Shown: piece by piece, positions 33,001 through 44,773 of the stretch
Position numbering within the stretch: position 1 is the stretch's first letter
Layout: every line of letters begins with the position of its first letter
Assembly (NCBI RefSeq): GCF_016859285.1
Contig: NC_053403.1
Span: forward strand, 19,993,448-20,057,447
Direction of reading: 5' to 3'
Source of the DNA: Xiphias gladius
Lineage: Eukaryota > Chordata > Actinopteri > Istiophoriformes > Xiphiidae
Length of the DNA stretch: 64,000 nt
The notes under the pieces: generated by a model
The model's input: the letters and a program-made list of their open reading frames with translations, nothing else
Told to the model about the DNA's origin: nothing
Databases searched by the model: none
Made by a program: the position numbers and the translations under genes

Positions 33001-34724
33001 AAATCTTCCATTTTGGGGGCAGTGTCTTTCCTGTCATTTTATTCTTCTGTGTGAATTCTGCATCGCCACCTCTGACTTCATATACAGCTTCATCGTTTGT
33101 TTTTTCCTTTATACCTACTCCGAAACCTTCTAAAGTCACAACGCTTTGCTGATTTCCCCTCTCTTCCTTATTTATATTTCCCTCCTCCTCTTTTTCTTTC
33201 CCTAATTTTCCATCCTGCCCTTCCTCAATTCTTGTCAAACTTTCTTCTTCCTCTTCATCTATTACTGTCTTCTCACTCAGATCTATACATTTTACAGAAA
33301 GCCATTTTACAGAATCTTTGCTTTCTCTGCTTCAACTACCAGAGCCTCTGTTTTATCATATCCATGTGTCACCAATCTAACATTTTCTGTCTCCTCCTTC
33401 TCCCTCTCTTCCTGACCATAATCACCATAACCATTAATCTGTCTAAAAACTCTCTCGTCCACAGGTTCCTCTTTTCTATGGCTTTCACCCTCTGGCTCCA
33501 TGTCAAACACAGATCAAAATCTTAATTTGTACGAGGGAGCCTTCTTGAAGTTTAAATCCACTACAATTTAACATCTCATATACTTCCGGATGTTTTGACT
33601 CTTCATTCATTCCTCTCTTGCTGTTTCCTCTTTGACCCCTGGTATTTGTCTTTTCATCTGATTATATGGTTGAAAAGCCTCTTTGTACAGATCCAGGATG
33701 TAGCTGTAGACATCCTCCTCATCTGAGTCCAGCTCTGACAAGCTTTAGATTCCTTCTTCTGAGCTCAAAGAAAAGTGATTCTCATCCACTCTTGGCTTGC
33801 TGTAGACCTGATCCAAGCCTTTCTCCATCCACGATCAGATCACCTGGCTGACTATGCCTGCGTCCAGCGGACTGGGTGGCTGTAAAATGTTTTTACACCT
33901 CCATTTCTTTTTGTTGAATGGTGAGGTGGCAACACTGCCCACAGATTGCTCAGTTTGGGCTACAACAGGATGAAAAGATGTCACCTTCGCTTAAGGAGAT
34001 GTCAGATGTAACTGCACCATTCGTGTGAAGAGAGGTGCCACGAGGGCTCCCTGAGGATCTTCTGGACCACCATTTCCACAGTAGGTGCTTGCTGCTCTTA
34101 TCCAAGCCTCTGAGCAAAGCTTGACCTTTGTCTGTGTTGTCAACAAGGGTCTGTCCAAAGCTGACTGACTCAAGGGATCCAAAATTTGGGATCTCAGGGA
34201 CTTCAATATCTGTTGTATGATCTTGTAATATAGGGTACATTTACCATTAAAAATATACCACTAAAAATAATAAAAAGAAGTATCTTTGGTTCATAATGTT
34301 TATGAATGTATGTCTTTGCTGGTAAGGGAATAGTTAAAGTTCAACAGCACTACAAACTACAGCCTCCGAAATGATCATACAGTTAAATCAACAACTTTTT
34401 AACACAGTTTCAATAAAAACTGAACATTATAACCTTCATGAAGGTGGGATTTATTGCAGGACTGTTGTATTAGATGTTTTCTTCACTCACACCTTAATTT
34501 ACATACACTAGGAAATAAACCAAAATATCCAAAAATCTTGGATAACAGGACATTTCCATGAACAGTGATACAGAGTCCCTTTGTCTTTTTTTACATATCA
34601 TGGACTGGTCTGGGATGTTTGGATTAAACTTATATGCAGTAACACAGGTTCTCATTTATGATGTGTTAATTAGAGAGCATTAGATGTACTAGAAAGTGGA
34701 TTTATTCCTTTTGAACATAGCTAA

Positions 34725-34900
34725 ACTAGCTGTTTCCCCCTGTTTCCAGTTGGTATGCTAAGATAAGCTAAAGGGTCGCTGGCTGTTGCTTTATATTTAA
34801 AGGATACAGATATGACAGTGGTATCAATCTTCTCATCAAACTCTCGGCAAAAGAGCATATAAGTGTATTTCCCAAACCATTTATGCTTTTTTTTTTTTCA
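34725..34900. repeat. Partial copy of a GCTAAGCTAAG-type fish repeat
   Basis: CTAGCTGTTTCCCCCTGTTT, GCTAAGATAAGCTAA, GGCTGTTGCTTTATATTTAA and the phrase CTCATCAAACTC repeat part of 36600-36790. Shorter and more diverged than that copy. Confidence 0.65.
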
Positions 34901-36384
34901 AAAGCATAAAACAAGTCACATTAACCTCATCTATGTCTGAACAATGCCCCAAGAACATAGAATCATAGGTAATGATGGACTTCACCTGGTGAAGTGCATG
35001 TCACATCTGAAGAAGAAGGACAAACTGTTGTCACAAATTAGCTGGGTACACTGCTATAGATAAACTGTTATGATAAAGAAAATGCAATACAATTTAGCAC
35101 TACACACAGAAATGACATTTGCTACTCTTCTCTAGTGAGGTCATCTTGGTCTGAAGTGGGACTAGTGTATCTGATTTACTCCTATGGTCCTTTGATAGGT
35201 GGCTTCATTTGGTTTCTACCACCTAGCTATTGTGGGTGCAGTGTAGTAGTGTCTAGGTGAAAGTGATTCTTTCATTTTTCTCTGTGGATGAAAGCAGATC
35301 ATTGGGAGACACTCAGTCCATTCTTTATGCTTTTACCTCCAGGCTCCTGTAGAGGGGTTATATCCAAACTGTGATGGGCTATCATGAAGGCCTGCTGAAT
35401 TTTTTCTCTTGGCTCTCTGGACAAGCTCAACTTCAGGTCAACCAAGTCTGGGTTTATGGACTTAATCATAACTAGGGAATGCCATCCCACTTCGCCAGCT
35501 CTTCCCGAAGTCATGCACCACCACCCCAAACCTGCATATTTAGAATTACATAATAAAAAAATTCTAATCTCAACACAGGCATCCAACACATTTTTGCTTC
35601 ACTCTTTGAAGTTGTGAACTTATATACTTGGGTTCTGGATGTTACATTGACCAAAATTACTTTGTAAGCGATTGGATCTTTTTCAGACTCACTTTGATCT
35701 GCATCTTGACCCATCACGGTAGAGTCCCAATTGCTCTCTCATGGTACTTTGGTCCACTGGCAGCCTTTCTGCCATTGCTTGGCAGAGTATTGCAGGAGTA
35801 GCTGCCAATGTCTTTGGGCTGGGGTGAGAGGTCACTAGCGGAGGGGTAACTGCTGATTGATAAGTAATAAAGGCTGGAAGACAAATGCCTTTGGAGGCCT
35901 CTCCTCACCTCCTTTACCTGTTTTAGAGTATAATAGTAGTAGTAAGTGTATGCAAGGTCAGTGCCAAAAACAAACACCTGGTCAAGAAGTGAGATAATCC
36001 ATTAAGACATTAGAGTGATGGATGATGAGAAAAAAACTTACCTGGAAGTGCAAAATTATGTTCCAGACAAGGTTAAGGACAACAGAAGGGAGGCCTTCAG
36101 CAATACCAGAGGCATCACTGCCAAGCAGCTTCACCTAAGAGACAACAGGGAGGAGAAATTTTTTTTTTCCAGATTTGAAAGTAAACATAATACATGTCGA
36201 AGCAATATCCCTGTATTGACTTTCATCCAAACACACTCAAATGTCTTTCATCCAGGAGAGCCAGGGCCTTGGAGATGTTGTTCAGTCTGAAAATGCGGGG
36301 AGAAGATGACCTAAACCTGTAAAACTAATATACCGAATGAGAGAAAATTTATACCATTCTCTGTATGGTAAATATGAAGCTCTA

Positions 36385-36795
36385 ACCAGCAGCCGGTTAG
36401 CTTAGCCTAGCATAAAGGCTGGAAAAAAACTTATTTTTTGTTACCTATATCTTGGTCGGGACTCAACAGGACTCCAGGAAGCCACTGAGTTATTAAAAGG
36501 CTAGTCTGACAAAAATAGCTGTTTTTACTCTTCGGTCTTTGGATGGACTAAACAAACAAGATACACTGTTTAATACTGAATTTAACAGGTGCTGGTAGGC
36601 TCGTTTTGGACAGCTAGCTGTTTCCACCTGTTTACAATCTTTATGTTAAGCTAAGCTAAGATAAGCTAACTGGCTGCTAGTTGTAGCTTTGTATTTACTG
36701 TACAGACATGAGAGTTATATCAATTTTCTCCTCTAACTCCAGCAAGAAAATTTATAAGCATGTGTTTCAAAATGCCAGATTATTTCTTTAAAGCT
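36385..36795. repeat. Short interspersed element with inverted GCTTAGC ends, inside calmin intron
   Basis: Starts AGCCGGTTAGCTTAGCCTAG followed by CATAAAGGCTGG and ends with ATGTTAAGCTAAGCTAAGAT, TTGTAGCTTTGTATTTACTG, then CCAGATTATTTC. From memory this is a very abundant non-autonomous DNA element of teleosts. The two ends are loosely inverted (TTAGCTTAGC against GCTAAGCTAA). It occupies the intron between calmin exons 3 and 4 and does not break an exon. Confidence 0.7.
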
Positions 36796-37825
36796 TAGCA
36801 ACAGTTCTCTTTTTTGGAAGTGGCAGTTTATTTTTGATTAGTTTTATGGATCCCATAGCCTCGCAAATATAGTGCAAAGCTAATGAACTGAAATAATGAT
36901 CATTTTTCTTAGTTAAATCCTTATTTTTCTCCACTGTATAGCTTGATTCTTACTAGTTTGCACCCAGGTAGCTCCTCCGGAAGGGCCATGAGTATTTTGC
37001 CATCCTGAATGTCTATTAACACGTTGTGCACTTCAACTGGAGGATCACGCTGGAAGTAACAAAACACAACCTTATAGATGATTAAATGAAAGAAAAAAGT
37101 ATAATGTTGGTGTAAAACTGTACTTATTTGTGCCTTACTCCCTGCAGAAACACGTTCATCCACCTGGTGAAGGGTCTCTTCTGCACTGCTCTCCTCTCGT
37201 CTGGGGAAAAGAAAACAGGGACTTGGCACAATGAATACTGCATATTTAAGAGTGATGTACCAATGCTCACAAGCATGATTAAATGTAGTACACAGAAGGG
37301 TGTGTTTAATATAATAAGCAAGAAGGCAGAACATTGGAAAATGGCACACGTGATTACCCCCAAAAGACTGCACAATATGAAGGTATTTGAAATGAGCAAA
37401 CTTGTCTTTTAAAGTCCCTTTTATTATATACTTTAACACTAGAGAGAATTTTAGAAGCAAATCATCAACAAGTAAAGAATGTTGTGTACGACTGAGTAAT
37501 GAGATACCATGATCCCAAAAAGACCTACCTGGAAAATGATTATAAGGAAAGCAATTAAGGAAGGGAAAGAAGAACAAATGTTGTCTTGCAAATTGTTCTC
37601 TTTTCAAAATTACAGTTAAGGGTTGTCTAGTATACACAGTGATTTTCACTAATGTTATCATCGCACAGCAGGACCGTATTAAGCACCAGCATAAGACAGT
37701 ATTTCTTGTCACTGTACCTTGAGGCTGCTGCATATGTGGATATGAGATATGTTGATCGCTGATCTCTCCGAATGATTTCTTTTGTGAATCCCAGATGGCA
37801 TTGTCGTGCATTCTGATTTAAAAAA

Positions 37826-40800
37826 CGTCACACAGTTGTAGCAATTAGAGCTGGCCCTGAGGTTTCCTTACAGAATAAAGATAAAGAAAATGCAAAGTGA
37901 GGTAGTGTGTCTTGCCTGAACATGCTGAGGTGTTGAACAGAACCCGGCTCATGGTCGGCGGCCTTCTGCCTTGACCGGCTGGTTTGAGAGGGAAAGAGAG
38001 AGACAGGGGGGTTTCTAAGGTGTTGTGGACCAAATACAATAACTTCAGTTTTGTCTGAGTTTAACAGCAGAAAGTTGCTCGTCATCCAGGTCTCTATGTC
38101 CTTAAAGCAAGCTTGAAGTTTAGCTAACTGATTGGTTTCCTCGGGTTTTATTGACAAGTACAAATGGGTATCATCAGCATAACAATGGAAGTGTTTATGG
38201 AGTGTTTCCTAATAATATTGCCTAAAGGAAGATTATAGAAAATGAATACAACTGGTCCAAGAACAGAACCTTGTGGAACTCTTTGACAACTTTTGAGTTT
38301 ATGGAGGATTTAACATTAACATGCACAAATTGAAATCGATCTGAAAAAACAGGACTTAAACCAGTTTAGAACGGTTCCTTTAATGCCAATTAAATGTTCC
38401 AGTCTCTGTAATAGGGTTTGATGGTCAATGGTATCAAATGCAGCACTAAGATCTAACAAGACAAGTACAGAGACAAGTCCTTTGTCGGATGCAATTAGAA
38501 GGTCATTTGTAACTTTCAACAGTGTTGTCTCTGTGCTATGACACACTCTAAATAAGGTCCTAACTAAGGGTAAAGCTTCCTTATACAGCCTAGTTGGGAT
38601 GGGGTCTAAGAGACAGGTTGATGGTTTAGATGAACACATTGTTGAAGTTATTTGGCAAAGGTTGATGGGAGAAAAACTGTCTACATACTTTCTATATATC
38701 AGATTTTACAGCTGATTCCAAGGTTAAGGTTAAGATAAATCGGTGCCAGTTGAGGGCAGGAGGTGATGAATTTTGTCTCTAATAGTTAGAATTTTATCAT
38801 TAAAGAAGCTCATGAAATTGTAGCTACTGAGAGCTATGAGAATACAAAGATCAATGGAACTATGACTCTCTGTCTGCCTGGCTACAGTGCTGAAAAAAAA
38901 CTTAGGGTTATTTTTATTATCCTCTTTTGCAAATGAGTGATAGGCTGTTCTGGCATTACAGAGGTTCTTCCTATATGTTTTAAGACCATCATGCCAGGCT
39001 AAGTGTGATTCTTCCAATTTGGTAGAACCCCATATCCTTTCAAGTTATTGCATAGTTTGCTTTAATATGTGGGTTTGGGAGTTAAATCGTGGAGCTCACC
39101 TCCTTTGTTTTATTATCCTCTATTTTAGAGGGGCAATAGAGTCCAGTGTTATTCTCATTGAGCCTGCAGCACTATCAACAAGATGAACAATTTGGGAGGG
39201 ACTAAAGTTATATATTTATCTGTTATATTGAAAAATGTCAGAGAATTAAGAGCTGATGGAATCAGTTCCTTAAATTTAGCTACAGCATTATCAGATGGAC
39301 ATCTAAAAAAGACATTTATGCCTATTAGTGTGTAGTCCAGTAATATGAAGTCAAAAGTTACCAAAAAATGGTCCTATAAAAGAGGATTCTGTTGAAAGAC
39401 TATTAAATGTCCAATTTCGATGCCATAAGTCAGAATGAGGTCGAGGGTGCGGTTTTTCCCAGTGACTTTAGGAATGTGAGTATATGACTGGGGGGAGTGG
39501 ATTCATTTAGGGTAACATATTCATCATGACACAGCCAGGTTTCAGTGAGACTAAATATATCAGTATAATGATCTGATATTAGATCATTTACTAATACAGC
39601 TTTGGATGGGAGCGATCTGATGTTTAAGAGTCCACATATAATTCTCCTATTTTGTTGTACTTCTACAGTGGTGGTCTTAATTGTTATTAGGTGTCTGTGT
39701 ACAACTCCTCTTCTGTTTGTTTTCTGAGTTGATTAATTTAGATGGCCGGGGGCGGGGCGTGGACAGTCTCTATGGGGTGTTGGATGGGTGACTACTGTAA
39801 TAGAAGCACAGAGAAGAATGTAAAACTGCAACTCTGCCTCCTGATCTCAAATCTGGGTTGTCATGGTTTTGGTCTACTAATAAACTCAGTCAGATTTCTA
39901 GATATGAGAGCTGCTCCGCTCCATTCAAAGTGGGATGTATGCCGTCTCTCGTATTCAGACCAGGTCTTCCCCAAAAACTCTACCAATAATCTACAAAACC
40001 CACGTCGTTTGCTGGACACCACCTCGACAGCCATATTAGGAGACAACTGCTCAGATTAGGCAGGGGCCCAGAGAAAACTACAGAATCCAACACTTTGCAT
40101 ATGTACACACCTACTCAACATTAATTTTTGTGACCTCCGATTGGCGTAATCGGGTGTCGTTACCGTCGACGCGAATAACAATCTTGCTATATTACGTTTA
40201 TCCTTATCCAGCAGTTTCAAATAGGATTCTACATCGCCCGCTCAGGCCCCAGGAAAACATTTGACTATGGTATTGGTGTCGCTACCTTCACGTTTCTCAA
40301 AATAGGGCTGCCAATAAACAGAGTTGGTTTCTCAGCGGGTGTTTCGCTGAGTGGACAGTATCTGTTTGAAACACTTACTGGTCGGTGGTGAACCATGGGC
40401 TTCTGCTTAGGGCTACGCTTCTAATTAAGGACAGTCACCCAGCCGCCCTGGCTTCCCAGCTGCTCGAGAGCTGCCGGGGAAAGAGTAGGTGCTATGCTGG
40501 GCCGGCTTGCACCAGCGACTGGGGGCTGGCTAAATACTGCGGCTAACCATTTGGCTTCCATGGTGCGGATCTGTGTTTCCAATTCACTGAGCCTTGACTC
40601 CATCACTGCAAATAAACTACATTTATAACATATACCATTGTCTCTAAAGGAGGCAGAAGAATAACTAAACATGAGACACACCGAGCAAGAGAGAGCAGGG
40701 GTGAGGAGGAGAGAGAGAGAAGCCATCGCTAACTACTAAACTAAAGTAACTGGCCGATATGAAAGGCGTGTAAACAACTGTGATGTAGCGAGAAAATCTC

Positions 40801-40970
40801 TAAAGGAGGGGGCTAATGGTGCTTAAGCAGAACTAAAGTAGCTTGAAATGTACGGAGGTTAGTTGGCCGCTGTAATGAAGAAAATAGCAAAATTAACTGG
40901 GTAGAGGCAGAGCAGCAAAACTCGCTACCAGTCACACAGATGCCAGCAACAGGATATGATACAATACGCT
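37826..40970 (-). mobile_element. Near full-length L2-type LINE, minus strand
   Basis: Minus-strand order: 5' region (40970-40730), ORF1 at 40726-40421 (CYKCSLFAVMESRLSELETQ then IRTMEAKW, a coiled-coil start, with GGWVTVLN), and the esterase-like ORF1 end at 40060-39860. The endonuclease is decayed (39850-39100; NITDKYITLVPP near 39220). Reverse transcriptase pieces follow: HLAWHDGLKTYRKNLCNART, KNNPKFFFSTVARQTES, the RT block [14 protein letters not shown]...[20 protein letters not shown] (38560-38410), [13 protein letters not shown] (38163) and NFLLLNSDKTEVIVFGPQHL (38080-38020). A 3' UTR with CGGCGGCCTTCTGCC reaches about 37830. Several breaks; not active. Confidence 0.87.
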
Positions 40971-41449
40971 TACCTCAGCACATCAGCATCACAAATTATT
41001 TGGATCTTTACACAATCAAATGAGGGAATGAGCTGGGATCACTGTGTTAGGTTACAGGTTGTATGGTTTTCCTGCAGAGAACTGTAATAAACCTTTGTGG
41101 CAGCTCATAGAGTAATTAATTGACATAAACAACTGAATTTCTTCTGAGCATGTTCATGTTTTAGCAAGGCCATTTGGCAAATTAAAGATTTTTATTTCTG
41201 GTTTTTGAATGAATCCAAACCCTGACATGGTACACGCTTTTTAGACTTACTGCCCATCAAGGTCTTATCACCAAATGCTAATATCAGCATCAAATGCAGG
41301 ACAGGCAAAAGTTGGCCTTTGATTTGGCACACCAGGTTATAATATAAGCAAAATAACAACAAATCTTCACTTACTGTGTTTTAAATATATAATGTTTTAC
41401 TCTTTGCAAGTTCAATAGCCATTGGCCTATGAAAAATGTGTACTGTAAT
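40971..41449. other. Spacer, no gene seen
   Basis: No coding or repeat signal recognised. Confidence 0.35.
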
Positions 41450-41710
41450 CCTTTCACAGTGCTGAAATGTAACTAAATACATATATTTAAGTACTTTATT
41501 TAAGTACAATTTTTAGATACTTGTACTTTACTTTAGTATTTCCATTTTCTTCTACTTTATACTTTTTACTCCACTACATTTATTTGACAGCTAATAATAT
41601 AACTTTGACAGGGATCATTCTGCTGCATAATGAGTACTTTTATAGGACTTTCAATTATAGCTGAGCTTTTTCACTGTATGGTATTTCTTCTTTTAGTTAA
41701 ATGATTAGAA
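41450..41710. repeat. Interspersed repeat (TACTTAAGTAC-type MITE)
   Basis: AAATGTAACTAAATACATAT, AGTACTTTATTTAAGTACAA, ACTTGTACTTTACTTTAGTA and TACTTTTTACTCCACTACAT follow in the order of a well-known high-copy teleost MITE (from memory). No coding content. Confidence 0.75.
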
Positions 41711-43290
41711 AACTTCTTCGACCACTGTCCTTCTAAAATACCTACATAATACATACTTTTAAGTGCATATTAAAATAATTTCTTTCCTTCCTGAATTTAG
41801 GTTTTAATAAAGGGTGATTTATAATAATAAGCAACATGCATACAAACACTTCTGTCTGATTTATACTGTATGACATTTTGACTAATGCTTGTTTTTTAAG
41901 ACAAATGTATGTGCTTCCATCAATTTCTGGATCTTTTAAATCAGCTTGCAACATCTGTAACCAACATAAGTCACTTTTATCTTGGAATTCTATGACATGT
42001 ATTGGACTGACTTCATACAAATAATAAAACAGGGTAAAAGTTTTAATCATTTAGGAATATCTACAGGAACCTAAACCTTCATTTTGAATCTTAATATGTT
42101 TCACTTAAATTTGTGTAAAACAAGTTGGGAAATGCATTCTGTGCTTTTTATACACTTGACCCACATTCCGTGCTGCTCTTAATTAAGCCTCACCAGTGAA
42201 CTTCAATGCATCTTTAATGTGAGAAATCTTCCAACAGAAGACAGAATTACATTTAAGAATTCTGAAGTATATATTACATGTCTTTTATAAATCTTAAAAG
42301 CACAATGAATTTATTGAACAGATCAAAAATGTGGAGATGCAAATTCAAGAGAGTGGTTACATGAAATCAACACTACTTTAATCTGCAGTACCAGCAGATG
42401 GATAAGGCTGACAGAGAGTAAATGTACTCTCAGTTGCTCTGTAACAGTTTTAATTTCAGGAGTTTTAAGAAGACCTTTTGACCTGAACTTCAGAAAGATC
42501 ATTAACTGGGAAGGGACAGATGCCTTGTTTGCAATCTGTTATTTCCAACCCGCCACCCATTGATTGCCGTAATCTAACATCTAATTGTCACGCAAAAACA
42601 GAGGACAGAATGGAACATTTTGATCAACGGTGTAAACTTGATCAGATTCAAACTTTTAGTTGAAAGGGAAATTACTGAATACAAACTTCACAGGAGATAA
42701 ACTAATAAGATTTAGTACAGCTGAAAGCCTCTTCGACTTATGTACTTAATCACCCGGCCTTAACAGAAATTTCTAAAGCTAACATGAGCAATGAGGACAT
42801 GGTGAGGTGAAAGCATGGTCTTCTGGTTGTGTTTTGTTGCTTAATCAAATCAGTACTGAGTGGGGAAAAACAAATTTACAGATATTGCTGTGACAGCTGA
42901 CAGTGTCTGACAGGAAGAGCTTCCCCTGCTTCAAACAATATCTGGCTGCCAGGTTTTACTCTACCTGCCTCAAGAAAGGTGATGGCTACAGAACGAGACA
43001 ATCACCACCGTGGAAAGCAGGAGTCTATACAAGGAACATCGCACGTGAAGCTCCTGAGCCTCCAGAGGTCACGCCTTTTCATTCTTTGAGTTGCTTTCTG
43101 CAACCTTGTTGTACCCTCAGGCAATAGTCCTTGCAAGGGGTTACTTCACAAGGCTGCAAAGACTGGTAACATCAAAATGTATAGTTGTGATGCACACACA
43201 CACACACACTGTGTTCTCACTTGCATTTCAATATTATTGCATTTGTCAGCCCTGTCATATCCAATCCTTCAGTTTAAACAAATTACATAA
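41711..43290. other. Intergenic, no gene seen
   Basis: AT-rich, with a short GC-richer island at 42880-43130 that contains an open plus frame of 74 codons without recognisable domain. A (CA)n run lies at 43194-43209. If clmn-syne3-glrx5 order were conserved, syne3 would be expected here; no nesprin-like sequence was recognised. Confidence 0.4.
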
Positions 43291-43759
43291 CTAGATATTA
43301 TGTACATTCTCATTTTTATTAAAAGATTTACAATATCATATGAAAATATAGATTGCAAACTTTCCAACAATCCTATTTTAGCAAAATAAAGAAACCCCTA
43401 AATATGGCTGCTAGCTTAACCATGACATCTATAAACAAGTCAACGTTTATGAAAAACATAATGAAGAATCAGAAGTGCCTCAACATGTTTTCTTTCCCAC
43501 TGGGACACTGACCACCACTGCCTTGCTTCAAGTCATACACTCGGGGGCGGGGGGAGGTCCTGCCAATTAAACTAGGCAGACCATCCAGTCCAGTTGTAAA
43601 ATGGGGTCAACCAATTATGTTTTTTCGTCTTTGCAATGGGTCACTTTGTTTCCTTTTGTACAGGGCTCCTGAACAAGTTCCTTTCTGAAGCTGTTTTGTG
43701 ATTCTAGTGTACATCTCCCCCGTAACTTCGTGATATATCGACCCCTCACTGCAGGGCAA
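43291..43759 (-). terminator. prkrip1: prkrip1 3' UTR with poly(A) signal
   Basis: The minus strand carries AATAAA (plus TTTATT at 43315-43320) about 440 bases after the prkrip1 stop. The transcript end is thus expected at about 43290-43300. There is no long A tract in the genome at this end. Confidence 0.6.
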
Positions 43760-44335
43760 TCATTTCTTCCCCATGATGAAGCTTGGAGCCTCGGCATCAT
43801 CCTCAGCCTCTTTTTCTTCTTCTTCTTCTTCTTCTTCTTCTTCACTGCAGTCCGAATTCTTGTCGGCGTTGTGTTCTTTCTTATTTTTGGTTTCTAGTTT
43901 TGCTTTCTTTGCCATCAGCTTTTTCTGCTTTAGCTTTTCCCGCTTCTTCCTGCGCTTAGCCGTTCTCTCCTCGGCATCCTGCTGGTTTTGTTCCACCTTA
44001 TCCAGATATTTCTGATCCTTATCTTGCTTCTCTGCCATCTTGTCCAGAAAATCCTGCCTCTGGTACTCTCTGCGGCGGAGGTGTCTATAAACATGGAACT
44101 CCCCGCTGCCTGCTCCGGCGCTGGAGCCCATCACATCCCGGACGAACTCCGGCGGAGCCCGCGGGTTCCATTCTTTCGGTCGGTCCGGGATGGGAGCAGA
44201 TTTATCAGGGTTCCGCATCAACCTCTCCAACTTCATACGCTGTTCCTCCGCCGGGGTTTTAGCGATTATCAGAGGCTGAGCCTCTTTTCCTCCACTCTTC
44301 CCCGGTTTGTTATTCTTCTGCGTGTGCGCCGCCAT
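43760..44335 (-). CDS. prkrip1: PRKR-interacting protein 1 homologue (spliceosomal), single coding exon
   Basis: 191 residues, complete, starting at an ATG in GGCGCACACGCAG context ([10 protein letters not shown]). The conserved core [20 protein letters not shown] then [16 protein letters not shown] is nearly identical to human PRKRIP1. A lysine/arginine-rich helix ([20 protein letters not shown]) and an acidic run of glutamates before the terminal PSFIMGKK follow. The family binds double-stranded RNA and PKR and is a long-helix component of the catalytic spliceosome; it is nuclear. The human gene is, as I recall, split by several introns, whereas here the whole CDS is uninterrupted, which suggests a retrocopy or intron loss. 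It lies head-to-head with glrx5, 438 bases apart. No stop or frame change, and the conserved core argues for selection. Confidence 0.92.
   Translation of the reverse strand: MAAHTQKNNKPGKSGGKEAQPLIIAKTPAEEQRMKLERLMRNPDKSAPIPDRPKEWNPRAPPEFVRDVMGSSAGAGSGEFHVYRHLRRREYQRQDFLDKMAEKQDKDQKYLDKVEQNQQDAEERTAKRRKKREKLKQKKLMAKKAKLETKNKKEHNADKNSDCSEEEEEEEEEEKEAEDDAEAPSFIMGKK
43800..43843. repeat. (CTT)n tract coding the acidic tail
   Basis: CTTCTTCTTCTTCTTCTTCT on the plus strand, interrupted by a few other bases, encodes the glutamate run of prkrip1 on the minus strand. A length-variable trinucleotide tract inside a coding exon. Confidence 0.85.
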
Positions 44336-44773
44336 CTTTCAAAACGTCGTCGTCTTCTTCCTGCTAGTTCAAGTCACCACGGAAGTTCTTGAGAGCTTCT
44401 GTAACCTGGAAATAATTATTTTACTTTTTTTTTTTTTTTTTTTTAATATTTGCTTTTTCCGAAGAAAATACAAAAGTGATGCGGTATGTGATAATGACTG
44501 TGATTATATTATTATTCTTCTTATTATTTATTAAATCGTCGCTTTGAATCGCACCCCTTGTGTAACTTCTGTAATTGACGTGTGACTTTACCAATTGCAA
44601 ATCAGATTAGAATTTGTTTGGACGCAGCTATCCAATCGACGTTCATCTTCCGCCCCTCCTCACTGGCGTTACGAGTGTTGGGTGACTGCATTTGCTCCGG
44701 CTTGTAGACAACCAAGTTAGTCAGTTTTGGCACATTTCTTCTCTTAATATAAAGATATAACTAACCAAAGATA
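44336..44773. promoter_or_regulatory. Shared (bidirectional) promoter of prkrip1 and glrx5
   Basis: 438 bases separate the two divergent start codons. The region holds a CCAAT box (TATCCAATCGACG, near 44630), CCGCCCCTCC, a possible Sp1/GC-type site (44650), TGACGTGTGAC, a CRE half-site (44577), and no TATA box. This is the pattern of housekeeping bidirectional promoters. Poly(T) and ATT-rich tracts (44425-44530) lie on the prkrip1 side. Function is inferred from position and composition. Confidence 0.55.

Larger units (their letters stand above)
31447..37811 (-). pseudogene. clmn: Calmin (CLMN)-like pseudogene
   Basis: Calmin is a tail-anchored protein with two calponin-homology (CH) domains. 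Exons with GT-AG borders and matching phases: 37811-37718, 37200-37139 (VQKRPFTRWMNVFLQG), 37049-36954 (RDPPVEVHNVLIDIQDGKIL), 36324-36235 (SSSPRIFRLNNISKALALL), 36134-36042 (VKLLGSDASGIAEGLPSVVL then NLVWNIILHFQ), 35917-35693 and 35531-35337 (FGVVVHDFGKSWRSGMAF; INPDLVDLKLSLSREPREKI). Parts of the large acidic exon remain at about 34220-33000 (DSDEEDVYSYILDLYKEAF near 33730-33670). The last exon, 31551-31447, has the membrane anchor MLFVLWILLYCCLILPQMNL and a stop. Lesions: an in-frame TGA before WVKMQIK in the second CH region (about 35711), a one-base insertion after GMAF, a phase clash between these two exons, and LLEVLSG changed to LPEELPG. An L2 sits just before the start codon. The assembly could carry errors, but several lesions argue for decay. 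Confidence 0.83.

Noticed and set aside
36921-37811. 296-codon open frame on the minus strand, the longest in the window
   Set aside because: It reads through calmin exons 1 to 3 and their introns. The exons have clear GT-AG borders and two lie in this frame only by chance, so it is not a protein.
42903-43127. 74-codon plus frame in a GC-richer patch
   Set aside because: No recognisable domain, and upstream and downstream exons are not apparent. Could be an unknown exon, but nothing supports it.
43760-44335. Considered prkrip1 as a dead processed pseudogene
   Set aside because: The frame is full length with conserved core, 3' UTR and own poly(A) signal, and it shares a promoter with an active gene; decay is not visible.
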